Shown here piece by piece: positions 1 to 6,618 of a DNA stretch of 18,408 nt (its first letter is position 1; each line of letters starts with the position of its first letter). The translations under genes and the position numbers were made by a program. The stretch spans positions 1 through 18,408 of the forward strand of contig NZ_AQHJ01000016.1 of assembly GCF_014925405.1 (NCBI RefSeq), given 5' to 3'. The DNA is from Pseudoalteromonas ulvae UL12. Its GTDB lineage: Bacteria; Pseudomonadota; Gammaproteobacteria; Enterobacterales; Alteromonadaceae. The notes under the pieces are model-generated. The model had not been told where the DNA came from. It saw only the letters and a program-made list of their open reading frames with translations, and did no database searches.

Positions 1-60
1 GCAATCCGCGAAGGTGGCCGTACAGTAGGTGCTGGTGTTGTAGCAACTATCGTAGAATAA
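1..60 (+). CDS. tufB: Elongation factor Tu, C-terminal end (partial, 5' cut by window)
   Basis: The first 60 bases read in frame 1 as the last 19 residues of EF-Tu and a TAA stop. The peptide AIREGGRTVGAGVVATIVE is the conserved C-terminal strand of domain 3 (family motif AIREGGRTVGAGVV). EF-Tu carries aminoacyl-tRNA to the ribosomal A site as a GTP complex. I assign it as tufB rather than tufA because it lies upstream of tRNA-Trp-secE-nusG, the usual gammaproteobacterial place for tufB; the second copy starts at the far end of the window. Nothing upstream is visible, so the expected tRNA cluster before tufB cannot be checked. Confidence 0.93.
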   Translation, partial: AIREGGRTVGAGVVATIVE

Positions 61-84
61 TGTCAGTTTAGTCTGAACATTAAA

Positions 85-112
85 AAAAAAGGCCGCTACC
101 GCGGCCTTTTTT
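85..112 (+). terminator. Intrinsic terminator of tufB
   Basis: A perfect 6-bp GC stem GGCCGC (91-96) / GCGGCC (101-106) with loop TACC is followed by six T and preceded by an A-run that extends the stem. It lies 25-50 bases after the tufB stop. The A-run/T-run symmetry could let it work on the opposite strand too, but no minus-strand gene is seen. Confidence 0.92.
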
Positions 113-235
113 AGTCGCATCACAGAAATAATTTACCCTATCGTTATGTTTGTTCGAAAAATGAACCGATGATGCTTGAGTGGGTAAGTGGTTGTTAGCA
201 ATACGATAACTGCAGTAATGGGTTGATTAATTGTG

Positions 236-313
236 ATAAAGGTAACTTTGATTGCAAATAAATATAATTAGATAGTCATCATAGCTGGTGATTTTTTATC
301 ACATTACCTTTAT
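236..313. repeat. 10-bp inverted repeat upstream of fusA2, one arm overlapping the -10 box
   Basis: ATAAAGGTAA (236-245) is exactly inverted at TTACCTTTAT (304-313). A second small palindrome, GTGAT (288-292) N5 ATCAC (298-302), sits between them where a -35 box would be, and GTGAT also occurs at 233-237. The right arm overlaps the TATAAT at 311-316. The arrangement looks like operator DNA, but I recognise no known regulator site: the GTGAT/ATCAC spacing fits neither CRP nor FNR. Confidence 0.45.
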
Positions 314-316
314 AAT
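286..316 (+). promoter_or_regulatory. Candidate fusA2 promoter with consensus -10
   Basis: A perfect TATAAT (311-316) is followed by the GC-rich stretch GCCGC, resembling a stringent-type discriminator. The -35 region (about 286-293) matches TTGACA poorly and is occupied by the small palindrome GTGAT-N5-ATCAC, so an activator or other factor may be needed. A start near 323 would give an 80-base leader for fusA2. Confidence 0.5.
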
Positions 317-362
317 GCCGCAGTTTTTTGCGACAAACATCTGATGATGTCCAACGTCAGTA

Positions 363-371
363 TGATATACT
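363..371 (+). promoter_or_regulatory. Second candidate fusA2 promoter (extended -10)
   Basis: TG-A-TATACT (363-371) fits an extended -10 element, which can work without a good -35, and none is seen at the right distance. It lies inside a short palindrome CAGTAT/ATACTG (358-363 / 367-372). A start near 378 would leave about 27 bases before the fusA2 ATG. The rest of the 113-404 gap shows no ORF or RNA gene. Confidence 0.4.
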
Positions 372-404
372 GGCACAGAATATATTTTTTAATAGAGTAA
401 TATA

Positions 405-2489
405 ATGGCAGATTTATCGAAATACAGAAATATTGGTATTTTCGCGCACGTTGATGCGGGTAAAACCACTACTACTGAGCGTATCCTAAAACTTACCGGT
501 ACTATCCACAAAACAGGTGAGGTTCATGATGGTGAATCTACAACTGACTTCATGGAACAGGAAGCTGAGCGTGGTATTACTATCCAATCAGCAGCAGTAA
601 GCTGTTTTTGGAATGGCCACCGTTTCAACGTTATCGATACTCCTGGACACGTTGACTTCACAGTAGAAGTTTACCGTTCACTTAAAGTACTTGATGGCGG
701 TATCGGTGTATTCTGTGGTTCTGGTGGTGTTGAGCCGCAATCAGAAACTAACTGGCGTTATGCGAACGAATCAGAAGTTGCACGTGTTATTTTCGTAAAC
801 AAATTAGACCGTATGGGTGCTGATTTTTACCGTGTAACTGAGCAAGTACGTAAAGTACTTGGTGCAAACCCTCTTATCATGACGTTACCAATTGGTATCG
901 AAGATGAGTTCGTTGGTGTTGTCGATGTTTTAACTAAAAAAGCATACGTTTGGGATGATTCAGGTCTTCCTGAAAACTACACAATCGAAGATGTTCCAGC
1001 TGACATGGTTGACAAAGTAGACGAATACCATGAAATGCTTATCGAATCAGCCGTTGAGCAAGACGATGATTTAATGGAAGCTTATATGGAAGGTGAAGTC
1101 CCTTCTATTGAAGATATCAAACGTTGTATCCGTAAAGGTACGCGTACGATGGATTTCTTCCCAACGTATTGTGGTTCAGCATTCAAAAACAAAGGTGTTC
1201 AATTAGTTCTTGATGCAGTTGTGGATTACTTACCATCTCCTACAGAAGTTGATCCGCAACCTCTAATGGATGAAGACGGTAACGAGAACGGCGAACACGC
1301 TATCGTATCTGCAGACGAACCTTTCAAGGCGTTAGCATTTAAGATCATGGACGACCGTTTTGGAGCATTAACTTTCGTACGTATTTACTCAGGTAAATTG
1401 AACAAAGGTGACACAATCCTTAACTCATTTACAGGTAAAACAGAACGTGTTGGCCGTATGGTTGAGATGCAAGCTGATGACCGTAATGAATTAACGTCTG
1501 CACAAGCGGGTGACATCATTGCAATCGTTGGTATGAAAAATGTTCAAACTGGTCATACATTATGTGATCCTAAACACCCAGTTACACTTGAGCCAATGGT
1601 ATTCCCAACTCCAGTAATCTCGATTGCTGTACAGCCAAAAGATAAAGGCGGTAATGAGAAAATGGGTATTGCAATCGGTAAAATGGTTGCAGAAGATCCA
1701 TCTTTCCAAGTTGAAACAGACGAAGAAACTGGTGAAACCATCCTTAAAGGTATGGGTGAACTTCACCTAGATATCAAAGTTGATATCCTTAAGCGTACAT
1801 ATGGTGTTGATTTAATCGTAGGTCAACCTCAGGTTGCTTATCGTGAAACGATTACTCGTGAAGTTGAAGATAGCTACACGCATAAGAAACAGTCTGGTGG
1901 TTCTGGTCAGTTCGGTAAAATCGACTACCGTATCAAGCCAGGTGAAGTTGCTTCAGGCTTTACATTCAAATCAACAGTTGTTGGTGGTAACGTTCCTAAG
2001 GAATTCTGGCCAGCAGTTGAGAAAGGCTTTAAGTCAATGATGAATAACGGTGTGCTTGCGGGCTTCCCGGTTCTTGATGTTGAAGTAGAACTTTTTGATG
2101 GTGGCTTCCACGCAGTCGATTCCTCTGCAATCGCTTTTGAAATTGCAGCAAAAGGCGCATTCCGTCAGTCAATCCCTAAAGCGGGTGCGCAACTTCTTGA
2201 GCCTATCATGAAAGTTGACGTGTTCACGCCAGAAGATCATGTTGGTGATGTAATCGGTGACCTTAACCGTCGTCGTGGTATGATGAAAGACCAAGAAGCT
2301 GGTTTAACTGGTGTTCGTATTAAAGCTGACGTACCACTATCAGAAATGTTTGGTTACATCGGTTCACTACGTACTATGACTTCAGGTCGTGGTCAGTTCT
2401 CTATGGAGTTCTCTCACTATGCACCATGTCCACAAAATGTGGCTGAGACAGTGATTGCAGCAGAAAAAGAGAAAAAAGCAGCTAAATAA
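405..2489 (+). CDS. fusA2: Second elongation factor G (EF-G paralogue), 694 aa
   Basis: This is a full-length translational GTPase of the EF-G family. The GTPase motifs are intact: P-loop AHVDAGKT (residues 14-21), switch I RGITI (56-60), DTPGH with the catalytic histidine (78-82) and NKLD (132-135). Domains II-V follow, with the domain IV tip histidine kept at residue 569. Compared with the fusA product at the other end of the window it is 10 residues shorter. About 7 residues are missing just before the G3 strand (CFWNGHRFN here). The domain IV loop GGRGQFG reads GGSGQFG, with Ser at 500, and the C-terminus is Lys-rich (EKEKKAAK). Such second EF-Gs occur in Vibrio, Pseudoalteromonas and Pseudomonas; in some bacteria two EF-Gs divide translocation and ribosome recycling. 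The role of this copy is not known from sequence. It is a single-gene unit between two terminators, with a weak ribosome site (AGAGTAA) before the ATG. Confidence 0.93.
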   Translation: MADLSKYRNIGIFAHVDAGKTTTTERILKLTGTIHKTGEVHDGESTTDFMEQEAERGITIQSAAVSCFWNGHRFNVIDTPGHVDFTVEVYRSLKVLDGGIGVFCGSGGVEPQSETNWRYANESEVARVIFVNKLDRMGADFYRVTEQVRKVLGANPLIMTLPIGIEDEFVGVVDVLTKKAYVWDDSGLPENYTIEDVPADMVDKVDEYHEMLIESAVEQDDDLMEAYMEGEVPSIEDIKRCIRKGTRTMDFFPTYCGSAFKNKGVQLVLDAVVDYLPSPTEVDPQPLMDEDGNENGEHAIVSADEPFKALAFKIMDDRFGALTFVRIYSGKLNKGDTILNSFTGKTERVGRMVEMQADDRNELTSAQAGDIIAIVGMKNVQTGHTLCDPKHPVTLEPMVFPTPVISIAVQPKDKGGNEKMGIAIGKMVAEDPSFQVETDEETGETILKGMGELHLDIKVDILKRTYGVDLIVGQPQVAYRETITREVEDSYTHKKQSGGSGQFGKIDYRIKPGEVASGFTFKSTVVGGNVPKEFWPAVEKGFKSMMNNGVLAGFPVLDVEVELFDGGFHAVDSSAIAFEIAAKGAFRQSIPKAGAQLLEPIMKVDVFTPEDHVGDVIGDLNRRRGMMKDQEAGLTGVRIKADVPLSEMFGYIGSLRTMTSGRGQFSMEFSHYAPCPQNVAETVIAAEKEKKAAK

Positions 2490-2506
2490 TTAAGTTGTTT
2501 TTTAAT

Positions 2507-2541
2507 AAAAAAACCCAATGTCTAAGATGTTGGGTTTTTTT
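2507..2541 (+). terminator. Intrinsic terminator of fusA2
   Basis: AAAAAAACCCAA (2507-2518) pairs with TTGGGTTTTTTT (2530-2541), 17 bases after the fusA2 stop. The T-run is seven long and the loop can pair further with wobbles. It isolates fusA2 from the tRNA-Trp/secE unit. Confidence 0.88.
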
Positions 2542-2615
2542 GTGTCCAAAGGTCTGTGAATAAAGAAAATGCTGATATAAAACTTGATAAAAGTGGCTTT
2601 GATCAAGTTTTGCTC

Positions 2616-2643
2616 TTGTTTTCGTTGGTGTCGTCAGTATAAT
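2616..2643 (+). promoter_or_regulatory. Promoter of tRNA-Trp-secE-nusG
   Basis: TTGTTT (2616-2621), a 16-base spacer and a perfect TATAAT (2638-2643) place the start near 2650, about 8 bases before the mature tRNA 5' end. It probably drives tRNA-Trp, secE and nusG as one transcript, since no better promoter is seen between them. Confidence 0.7.
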
Positions 2644-2657
2644 GACTCCCACTTTGC

Positions 2658-2734
2658 AGGGGCGTAGTTCCAATTGGTAGAACAGCGGTCTCCAAAACCG
2701 ACGGTTGGGAGTTCGAATCTCTCCGCCCCTGCCA
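2658..2734 (+). tRNA. trpT: tRNA-Trp (anticodon CCA)
   Basis: The full cloverleaf is present: acceptor AGGGGCG pairs with CGCCCCT, then the D arm GTTC/GAAC, anticodon loop CTCCAAA with CCA at 2692-2694, T arm GGGAG-TTCGAAT-CTCTCC, and an encoded 3' GCCA. It closely resembles E. coli tRNA-Trp with one extra base in the D loop, giving 77 bases with CCA. The pair closing the anticodon stem (27-43) is G/A rather than Watson-Crick. Its place between the EF-Tu gene and secE is the usual gammaproteobacterial one, apart from the extra fusA2. Confidence 0.96.
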
Positions 2735-2806
2735 ATTTCAAAGACCAGTCTAAAGCTAACAAAATGTTGATGGTTAGCATGTTATTAAGTTTAGATTGAA
2801 TGGATT

Positions 2807-2827
2807 AACCCTGTCAGCGACGGGGTT
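2807..2827 (+). other. RNA hairpin between tRNA-Trp and secE
   Basis: AACCCTGTC (2807-2815) pairs with GACGGGGTT (2819-2827) over 9 bp with one G-U wobble and an AGC triloop. No clean T-run follows (GTTGTGTC), so it is more likely a processing or stabilising hairpin, or a partial attenuator, than a full terminator. It ends 29 bases before the secE start. Confidence 0.5.
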
Positions 2828-2856
2828 GTTGTGTCTGTAGTTAAGGTGAAAAAAAT

Positions 2857-3234
2857 ATGAGCACCAATGTTGAAACTCCATCTAGCTCGATGGATGCGTT
2901 AAAATGGCTTATTACTTTTGCATTACTAGGTGGTGCGGTTGTTGGTAATTATGTTTACGAAGATTTTTCTGTATTAACTCGAGCTATTGGGGTTGTTGCT
3001 GCAATAGGTTTAGCGCTTGCTACAGCTGCGCAAACAGAAAAAGGCCGTACGTTTATTGCTTTTGCTAAAGAAGCAAGAATTGAAGTCCGAAAGGTTGTTT
3101 GGCCTACCCGCCAAGAAACAATGCATACGACATTTATAGTAATGATAGCGACAGTTGTAATGGCATTAATCCTTTGGGGTCTTGATGGCGCATTATTTAG
3201 AATTGTAGGCTTTTTAACTGGCTTGGAGATCTAA
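2857..3234 (+). CDS. secE: Protein translocase subunit SecE
   Basis: SecE is the small essential subunit that clamps SecY in the SecYEG channel of the inner membrane. The 125-residue product has the gammaproteobacterial three-helix form: membrane segments at about 14-34, 39-58 and 91-117. The conserved amphipathic stretch ([12 protein letters not shown], about 76-87) precedes the last one and is the family hallmark. The third segment and this motif are the functional core in all SecE proteins. AAGGTGA stands before the ATG as ribosome site. The gene follows tRNA-Trp and its stop is 4 bases before nusG, so the two are cotranscribed and probably translationally coupled. Confidence 0.97.
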   Translation: MSTNVETPSSSMDALKWLITFALLGGAVVGNYVYEDFSVLTRAIGVVAAIGLALATAAQTEKGRTFIAFAKEARIEVRKVVWPTRQETMHTTFIVMIATVVMALILWGLDGALFRIVGFLTGLEI

Positions 3235-3238
3235 TCCC

Positions 3239-3796
3239 ATGACGGATGAGAACAAAGAAGTAAAGTTACGCTGGTATGTAATCCAAGCGTTTTCTGGTTT
3301 CGAAAAACGTGTTCAACAGACAATTAATGAACATATCCGTATTCAAAACCTTGAAGAATATTTTGGCGAAGTGTTAGTTCCGACTGAAGAAGTGGTCGAG
3401 ATGCGCGCAGGTCAAAAACGTAAATCTGAGCGTAAGTTCTTCCCAGGTTATGTACTTGTTCAAATGGACATGAACGATAAAAGCTGGCATTTAGTTAATA
3501 GCATCCCTCGAGTAATGGGATTTATTGGCGGCACATCTGATCGTCCTACACCAATTAGCTCAAAAGAAGCTGATCGTATATTGAATCGCTTGCAAGAGAA
3601 TGAAGATTCACCGAAGCCAGCTACATTATTTGAAGCGGGTGAAGTGGTTCGTGTTACTGATGGCCCATTTGCTGACTTCACTGGTGTTGTTGAAGAAGTC
3701 GACTATGAAAAGAGCCGCGTAAAAGTATCAGTGCTTATTTTTGGTCGCTCTACACCAGTGGAATTAGAGTTTGGTCAAGTAGAAGCAGATAAATAA
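3239..3796 (+). CDS. nusG: Transcription termination/antitermination factor NusG
   Basis: NusG binds RNA polymerase and links it to Rho or to ribosomal protein S10. The 185-residue protein has the expected two domains. The N-terminal NGN domain begins [15 protein letters not shown] (11-25) and carries [10 protein letters not shown] (67-76), the strand region contacting polymerase. A linker (about 118-130) leads to the KOW domain (about 133-185) with the signature [15 protein letters not shown]. The ribosome site GGAG (3225-3228) lies inside the end of secE. A strong terminator 22 bases after the stop ends the secE-nusG unit. No unusual residues are seen. Confidence 0.97.
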   Translation: MTDENKEVKLRWYVIQAFSGFEKRVQQTINEHIRIQNLEEYFGEVLVPTEEVVEMRAGQKRKSERKFFPGYVLVQMDMNDKSWHLVNSIPRVMGFIGGTSDRPTPISSKEADRILNRLQENEDSPKPATLFEAGEVVRVTDGPFADFTGVVEEVDYEKSRVKVSVLIFGRSTPVELEFGQVEADK

Positions 3797-3818
3797 GTAA
3801 TACTAAGTAAAAGTATTG

Positions 3819-3857
3819 AAAAAGGCCGTTGGTTAACTTATAATCAGCGGCCTTTTT
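3819..3857 (+). terminator. Intrinsic terminator after nusG
   Basis: AAAAAGGCCG (3819-3828) pairs with CGGCCTTTTT (3848-3857). The stem continues inward through TTGGTTA/TAATCAG with two wobbles to a 5-base loop. It should strongly separate secE-nusG from rplKA. Confidence 0.92.
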
Positions 3858-3886
3858 GTGCTTTAAGCATAAAAAGTTTTTTTAAT
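3856..3886 (+). promoter_or_regulatory. Weak promoter candidate for rplKA
   Basis: The preceding terminator implies a promoter here. The best match I see is TTGTGC (3856-3861), sharing the T-run of the terminator, and TTTAAT (3881-3886) with a long 19-base spacer. The match is poor and the real promoter may differ. Confidence 0.3.
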
Positions 3887-3888
3887 CT

Positions 3889-3935
3889 GGGAAGCCGCTT
3901 GAGTACGCGTCCTCGCGCGCACAAGGCAAAGACCC
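3889..3935 (+). promoter_or_regulatory. Putative L1-binding leader of rplKA
   Basis: The leader can fold as an interrupted hairpin: GGG (3889-3891) with CCC (3933-3935), then CTTG/CAAG (3898-3901 / 3922-3925), a symmetric 4+4 internal loop, and CGCG-TCCT-CGCG (3906-3917). In bacteria L1 represses its own L11 operon by binding a leader that mimics its 23S rRNA site, and a short stem closed by GGG/CCC around an internal loop fits that type. The exact L1 motif is not proven by eye. Confidence 0.45.
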
Positions 3936-3954
3936 AAATAACGAGGTATTTTCA

Positions 3955-4383
3955 ATGGCTAAAAAAGTTGAAGCTCTAATCAAGCTACAAGTTGCAGCTG
4001 GTATGGCTAATCCTAGTCCTCCAGTAGGTCCTGCACTAGGTCAACACGGTGTTAATATCATGGAATTCTGTAAAGCGTTCAACGCACGTACAGAGTCTGT
4101 AGATAAAGGCGCACCTGTTCCTGTAGTAATTTCTGTTTATTCAGATCGTTCTTTCACGTTCGAAATGAAAACTCCACCTGCTGCTTACTTACTTAAGAAA
4201 GCTGCTGGTATCAAGTCTGGCTCTGGTCGTCCAAACACAGAGAAAGTGGGTACTGTAACACGTGCTCAACTAGAAGAAATCGTTAAGACTAAGCAAGCTG
4301 ATTTAACAGCTGCTGATCTTGAAGCGGGTGTTCGCACAATCGCAGGTTCTGCGCGTGCAATGGGCTTGAAGGTAGAGGGTTAA
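3955..4383 (+). CDS. rplK: 50S ribosomal protein L11
   Basis: L11 sits at the GTPase-associated centre of 23S rRNA, where it supports EF-G action and RelA activation, and is a target region of thiostrepton. The 142-residue length equals that of E. coli. The N-terminal domain (1-72) has the proline-rich [22 protein letters not shown] (22-43). A TPP hinge (73-75) leads to the RNA-binding C-terminal domain with SGSGRPN (88-94) and [13 protein letters not shown] (126-138). The ribosome site ACGAGG lies before the ATG. rplA follows after 5 bases, so the two form one unit under L1 control. Confidence 0.98.
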   Translation: MAKKVEALIKLQVAAGMANPSPPVGPALGQHGVNIMEFCKAFNARTESVDKGAPVPVVISVYSDRSFTFEMKTPPAAYLLKKAAGIKSGSGRPNTEKVGTVTRAQLEEIVKTKQADLTAADLEAGVRTIAGSARAMGLKVEG

Positions 4384-4388
4384 TAGAA

Positions 4389-5093
4389 ATGGCTAAACTT
4401 ACTAAACGTATGCGTGTTATTCGCGAAAAAGTTGATGGCACTAAAGAGTACGATATCAATGAAGCAGTTGCATTATTAAAAGAATTAGCGACAGCTAAAT
4501 TCACTGAAAGTGTTGACGTTGCAGTAAATCTTGGTATTGACGCTCGTAAATCTGACCAAAACGTTCGTGGTGCGACAGTGTTACCACACGGTACTGGTCG
4601 TGATGTACGTGTTGCTGTATTCACTCAAGGTGCAAATGCTGAAGCTGCAAAAGAAGCTGGTGCTGAATTTGTAGGTATGGATGACCTTGCTGAATTAGTG
4701 AAAAAAGGCGAAATGAACTTTGACGTTGTTGTTGCATCTCCAGACGCAATGCGTGTTGTTGGTCAATTAGGTCAAATCTTAGGCCCACGTGGTTTAATGC
4801 CTAACCCTAAGACTGGTACAGTTACACCTAACGTTGCTGAAGCAGTTAAAAATGCTAAAGCTGGTCAGGTTCGTTACCGCAATGACAAAAACGGTATCAT
4901 CCACACTACTATCGGTAAAGTGGATTTCGATACTAAACAGCTTCAAGAAAACCTTGAGTCTTTAATTGTTGCGCTTAAGAAGGCTAAGCCTGCTCAAGCA
5001 AAAGGTACTTACGTGAAAAAAGTAACTATCTCTACAACAATGGGCGCTGGTGTGGCTGTTGATCAAGCAACTTTAGTTACTCAAGTAGTTTAA
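4389..5093 (+). CDS. rplA: 50S ribosomal protein L1
   Basis: L1 forms the mobile L1 stalk that guides deacylated tRNA out of the E site, and acts as translational repressor of rplKA. The 234-residue length equals that of E. coli. The product starts [16 protein letters not shown], and the central part has the family signature [21 protein letters not shown] region (around residues 125-145). Its start is 5 bases after the rplK stop and its ribosome site (GAGG, 4375-4378) is inside rplK, which fits translational coupling. A promoter for the next genes begins 4 bases after its stop. Confidence 0.98.
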   Translation: MAKLTKRMRVIREKVDGTKEYDINEAVALLKELATAKFTESVDVAVNLGIDARKSDQNVRGATVLPHGTGRDVRVAVFTQGANAEAAKEAGAEFVGMDDLAELVKKGEMNFDVVVASPDAMRVVGQLGQILGPRGLMPNPKTGTVTPNVAEAVKNAKAGQVRYRNDKNGIIHTTIGKVDFDTKQLQENLESLIVALKKAKPAQAKGTYVKKVTISTTMGAGVAVDQATLVTQVV

Positions 5094-5097
5094 GTTG

Positions 5098-5126
5098 TTT
5101 ACATGGCGCAAAATTTAAACTATAAT
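5098..5126 (+). promoter_or_regulatory. Promoter of rplJL-rpoBC (PL10)
   Basis: TTTACA (5098-5103), a 17-base spacer and a perfect TATAAT (5121-5126) form a strong sigma-70 promoter right after rplA. The discriminator TTTTGCGCC is GC-rich near the start point (about 5133), as in stringently controlled promoters. It corresponds to the known L10 promoter position in E. coli. Confidence 0.82.
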
Positions 5127-5136
5127 TTTGCGCCAT
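5103..5136 (+). repeat. 13-bp palindrome / terminator-like hairpin overlapping PL10
   Basis: ATGGCGCAAAATT (5103-5115) is a perfect inverted copy of AATTTTGCGCCAT (5124-5136), with an 8-base loop, followed by a short TTT before G5140. RNA reading through from rplA can fold it into a terminator-like hairpin. RNA starting at PL10 (about 5133) would not contain it. The spacer and -10 box lie inside the palindrome. Confidence 0.75.
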
Positions 5137-5219
5137 TTTGTAGGAAACTTCCTACATAAAGAATTCGGGTTGAAGTCCATAATTTCGGTGCATCCTTACA
5201 AGGGTAAAGCGATAAATTG

Positions 5220-5335
5220 GGCTTCCGTCCAAGACCGTAGGTGTTGTTGGCTATCTAATAACTTAATTGTCCTACGTAGACGGTGTGAATCCCCAGAAAG
5301 ATTTTTCCTAATCTTCTGGCTCTCGCCGTAAAAAG
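5220..5335 (+). ncRNA. Ribosomal protein L10 leader (L10-L12 autoregulatory mRNA element)
   Basis: The 300-base rplA-rplJ gap holds the leader to which the L10(L12)4 complex binds to repress rplJL. CCGTC (5225-5229) pairs with GACGG (5279-5283), and CGTAGG (5236-5241) pairs with CCTACG (5271-5276). The purine-rich internal loop between them (CAAGAC on one side) is the kink-turn-like L10 site, and TTCCGTCCAAGACCG closely resembles the E. coli leader. A second hairpin at about 5293-5319 (CCAGAAAGAT/ATCTTCTGG) follows. Further down, AGGGGA-TTT-TCCCCT (5374-5388) forms a small hairpin just before the rplJ ribosome site. Any ORF across this region is a by-product of the structured RNA. Confidence 0.85.
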
Positions 5336-5410
5336 CATCTTCTTCTAATTTATTTAGTTGAAGTAGAGTAAACAGGGGATTTTCCCCTATTAGAACCAGG
5401 AGTAACACCC

Positions 5411-5905
5411 ATGGCCATTAATCTTCAAGACAAAAAAGCAATTGTTGCTGAAGTCCAAGAAGCTGCCAAAGGTGCTCAATCTGCAGTAATCGCAGATTCT
5501 CGTGGTGTAACTGTTGGCGCAATCACTGCACTTCGTAAAGAAGCTCGTGAAGCTGGCGTTTGGATGAGAGTTGTTCGTAACACTCTTGCTAAGCGTGCGG
5601 TTGAAGGTACTCCTTTTGAGTGTTTAAGTGAGTCATTAGTTGGTCCTAGCTTAATCGCTTTTTCTTCTGAGCACCCAGGTGCTGCAGCGCGTATTTTTTC
5701 TGAATTCGCAAAGAAAAACAAAGATTTCGAGCTTAAATCAGCCGCTTTTGATGGCCAAATCGTTAACGTAGAAATGCTTGCTAAGCTACCTACTTACGAT
5801 GAAGCAGTTGCACGCTTAATGAGCGCTATGAAAGAAGCGTCTGCCGGTAAATTGTGTAAAACAATTGAAGCAGTACGTGTACAAAAAGAAGAGCAAGCTG
5901 CTTAA
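5411..5905 (+). CDS. rplJ: 50S ribosomal protein L10
   Basis: L10 anchors the L7/L12 dimers to 23S rRNA, forming the stalk base that recruits translational GTPases, and represses its own operon through the leader upstream. The 164 residues compare with 165 in E. coli. The N-terminal RNA-binding part ([20 protein letters not shown] onward) has the family [13 protein letters not shown] stretch (about 52-64), and the C-terminal helix that carries L12 dimers is near the end ([19 protein letters not shown]). The start is fixed by AGGAG (5398-5402), 8 bases before the ATG. Confidence 0.97.
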   Translation: MAINLQDKKAIVAEVQEAAKGAQSAVIADSRGVTVGAITALRKEAREAGVWMRVVRNTLAKRAVEGTPFECLSESLVGPSLIAFSSEHPGAAARIFSEFAKKNKDFELKSAAFDGQIVNVEMLAKLPTYDEAVARLMSAMKEASAGKLCKTIEAVRVQKEEQAA

Positions 5906-5947
5906 TTTTATAAGCAATTGTTTTTTATTGGTGTAATATATTTTTTA

Positions 5948-5973
5948 GAGTCTTATCGATAATCATAAGATTC
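5948..5973 (+). other. RNA hairpin between rplJ and rplL
   Basis: GAGTCTTAT (5948-5956) pairs with ATAAGATTC (5965-5973) over 9 bp with one wobble, loop of 8. It ends 8 bases before the rplL ribosome site AGGAAA. It may help set the high rplL yield (four copies per ribosome) by RNA stability or translation, but this is inference. Confidence 0.5.
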
Positions 5974-5993
5974 ATATAATTAGGAAATTTGAA

Positions 5994-6356
5994 ATGTCTG
6001 TAACTAAAGACCAAATCCTTGACGCAATTGCAGCTATGTCTGTAATGGAAGTTGTTGAACTAGTTGAAGCAATGGAAGAGAAATTCGGTGTAACTGCAGC
6101 TGCTGCTGTTGTTGCTGCTGGTCCTGCTGAAGCTGCTGAAGAGAAAACTGAATTCGACGTAATTCTTACTGCTGCTGGCGCTAACAAAGTTGCTGCGATC
6201 AAAGCTGTACGTAGTGCAACTGGTCTTGGCCTTAAAGAAGCAAAAGCTCTTGTTGAAGCTGCTCCTACTCCAATCAAAGAAGCTGTTTCTAAAGACGAAG
6301 CTGAAGCTCTTAAGAAAGATCTTGAAGAAGCTGGTGCTACAGTTGATATCAAGTAA
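5994..6356 (+). CDS. rplL: 50S ribosomal protein L7/L12
   Basis: L7/L12 is the multi-copy stalk protein that recruits EF-Tu, EF-G, IF2 and RF3. The 120-residue product has all parts: an N-terminal dimerisation domain (about 1-33), an Ala/Val/Gly-rich flexible hinge (34-51), and a C-terminal factor-binding domain (52-120) with [20 protein letters not shown] and [21 protein letters not shown] lies about 8 bases before the ATG. An attenuator after the stop should lower transcription into rpoB, matching the need for far more L12 than beta subunit. Confidence 0.98.
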   Translation: MSVTKDQILDAIAAMSVMEVVELVEAMEEKFGVTAAAAVVAAGPAEAAEEKTEFDVILTAAGANKVAAIKAVRSATGLGLKEAKALVEAAPTPIKEAVSKDEAEALKKDLEEAGATVDIK

Positions 6357-6357
6357 T

Positions 6358-6428
6358 CTAGCATTTGCTAGGTTACCTGCCTGATTTATCAGGCAAGGGC
6401 TGGTGATTATTTAATCACCGGCCTTTTT
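6358..6428 (+). terminator. Attenuator between rplL and rpoB
   Basis: Three hairpins stand in a row: CTAGC-ATTT-GCTAG (6358-6371), TGCCTGA-TTTA-TCAGGCA (6378-6395), and a 12-bp stem GGCTGGTGATTA (6398-6409) / TAATCACCGGCC (6412-6423) with one wobble, followed by TTTTT (6424-6428). The last is a good intrinsic terminator. As rpoBC must be transcribed through it, it is best read as a partial terminator, as is known at this place in E. coli. Confidence 0.85.
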
Positions 6429-6431
6429 GCG

Positions 6432-6585
6432 CTGTAGAGTGATGTATTCCTACAGAGCAAAATCTACTTAATAAAATAATGGTTTTATGCCCTTATAAGT
6501 GAAATTTATTGTTTTATTGTAGTAGTACATAAAGTTGTAAATATTCTTGGCATAGATGCCAGTTAGTCTGCTCTGCATTGAGCAG
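6432..6585 (+). other. Structured rpoB leader: RNA hairpins
   Basis: After the attenuator come CTGTAG (6432-6437) / CTACAG (6450-6455), a possible processing hairpin, then TGGCA-TAGA-TGCCA (6548-6561) and CTGCTC-TGCATT-GAGCAG (6568-6585) close to the rpoB start. E. coli has an RNase III site and beta/beta' feedback on rpoB translation in this gap; whether these hairpins serve that here is inference. I see no convincing extra promoter in 6456-6547, only AT-rich DNA. Confidence 0.5.
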
Positions 6586-6618
6586 GTAGGGTCAAAGATC
6601 AGCAAGCTGAGGAACCCC

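Noticed and set aside
287..303. CRP or FNR site upstream of fusA2
   Set aside because: GTGAT/ATCAC half sites are present but the spacing fits neither TGTGA-N6-TCACA nor TTGAT-N4-ATCAA.
5128..5408. Overlapping small ORFs on both strands between rplA and rplJ (5128-5331 plus, 5196-5408 minus)
   Set aside because: They lie on the L10-binding leader, whose paired arms explain the open frames; no ribosome site and no recognisable protein.
5972..6364. 130-residue minus-strand ORF opposite rplL
   Set aside because: A shadow of the Ala-rich rplL codons; Ser/Ala-rich low-complexity product, no ribosome site or family match.
6556..6618. Upstream in-frame ATG extending rpoB by 21 residues
   Set aside because: It falls in a hairpin-rich leader without a ribosome site; the start at 6619 has GAGGA and matches the known beta N-terminus.
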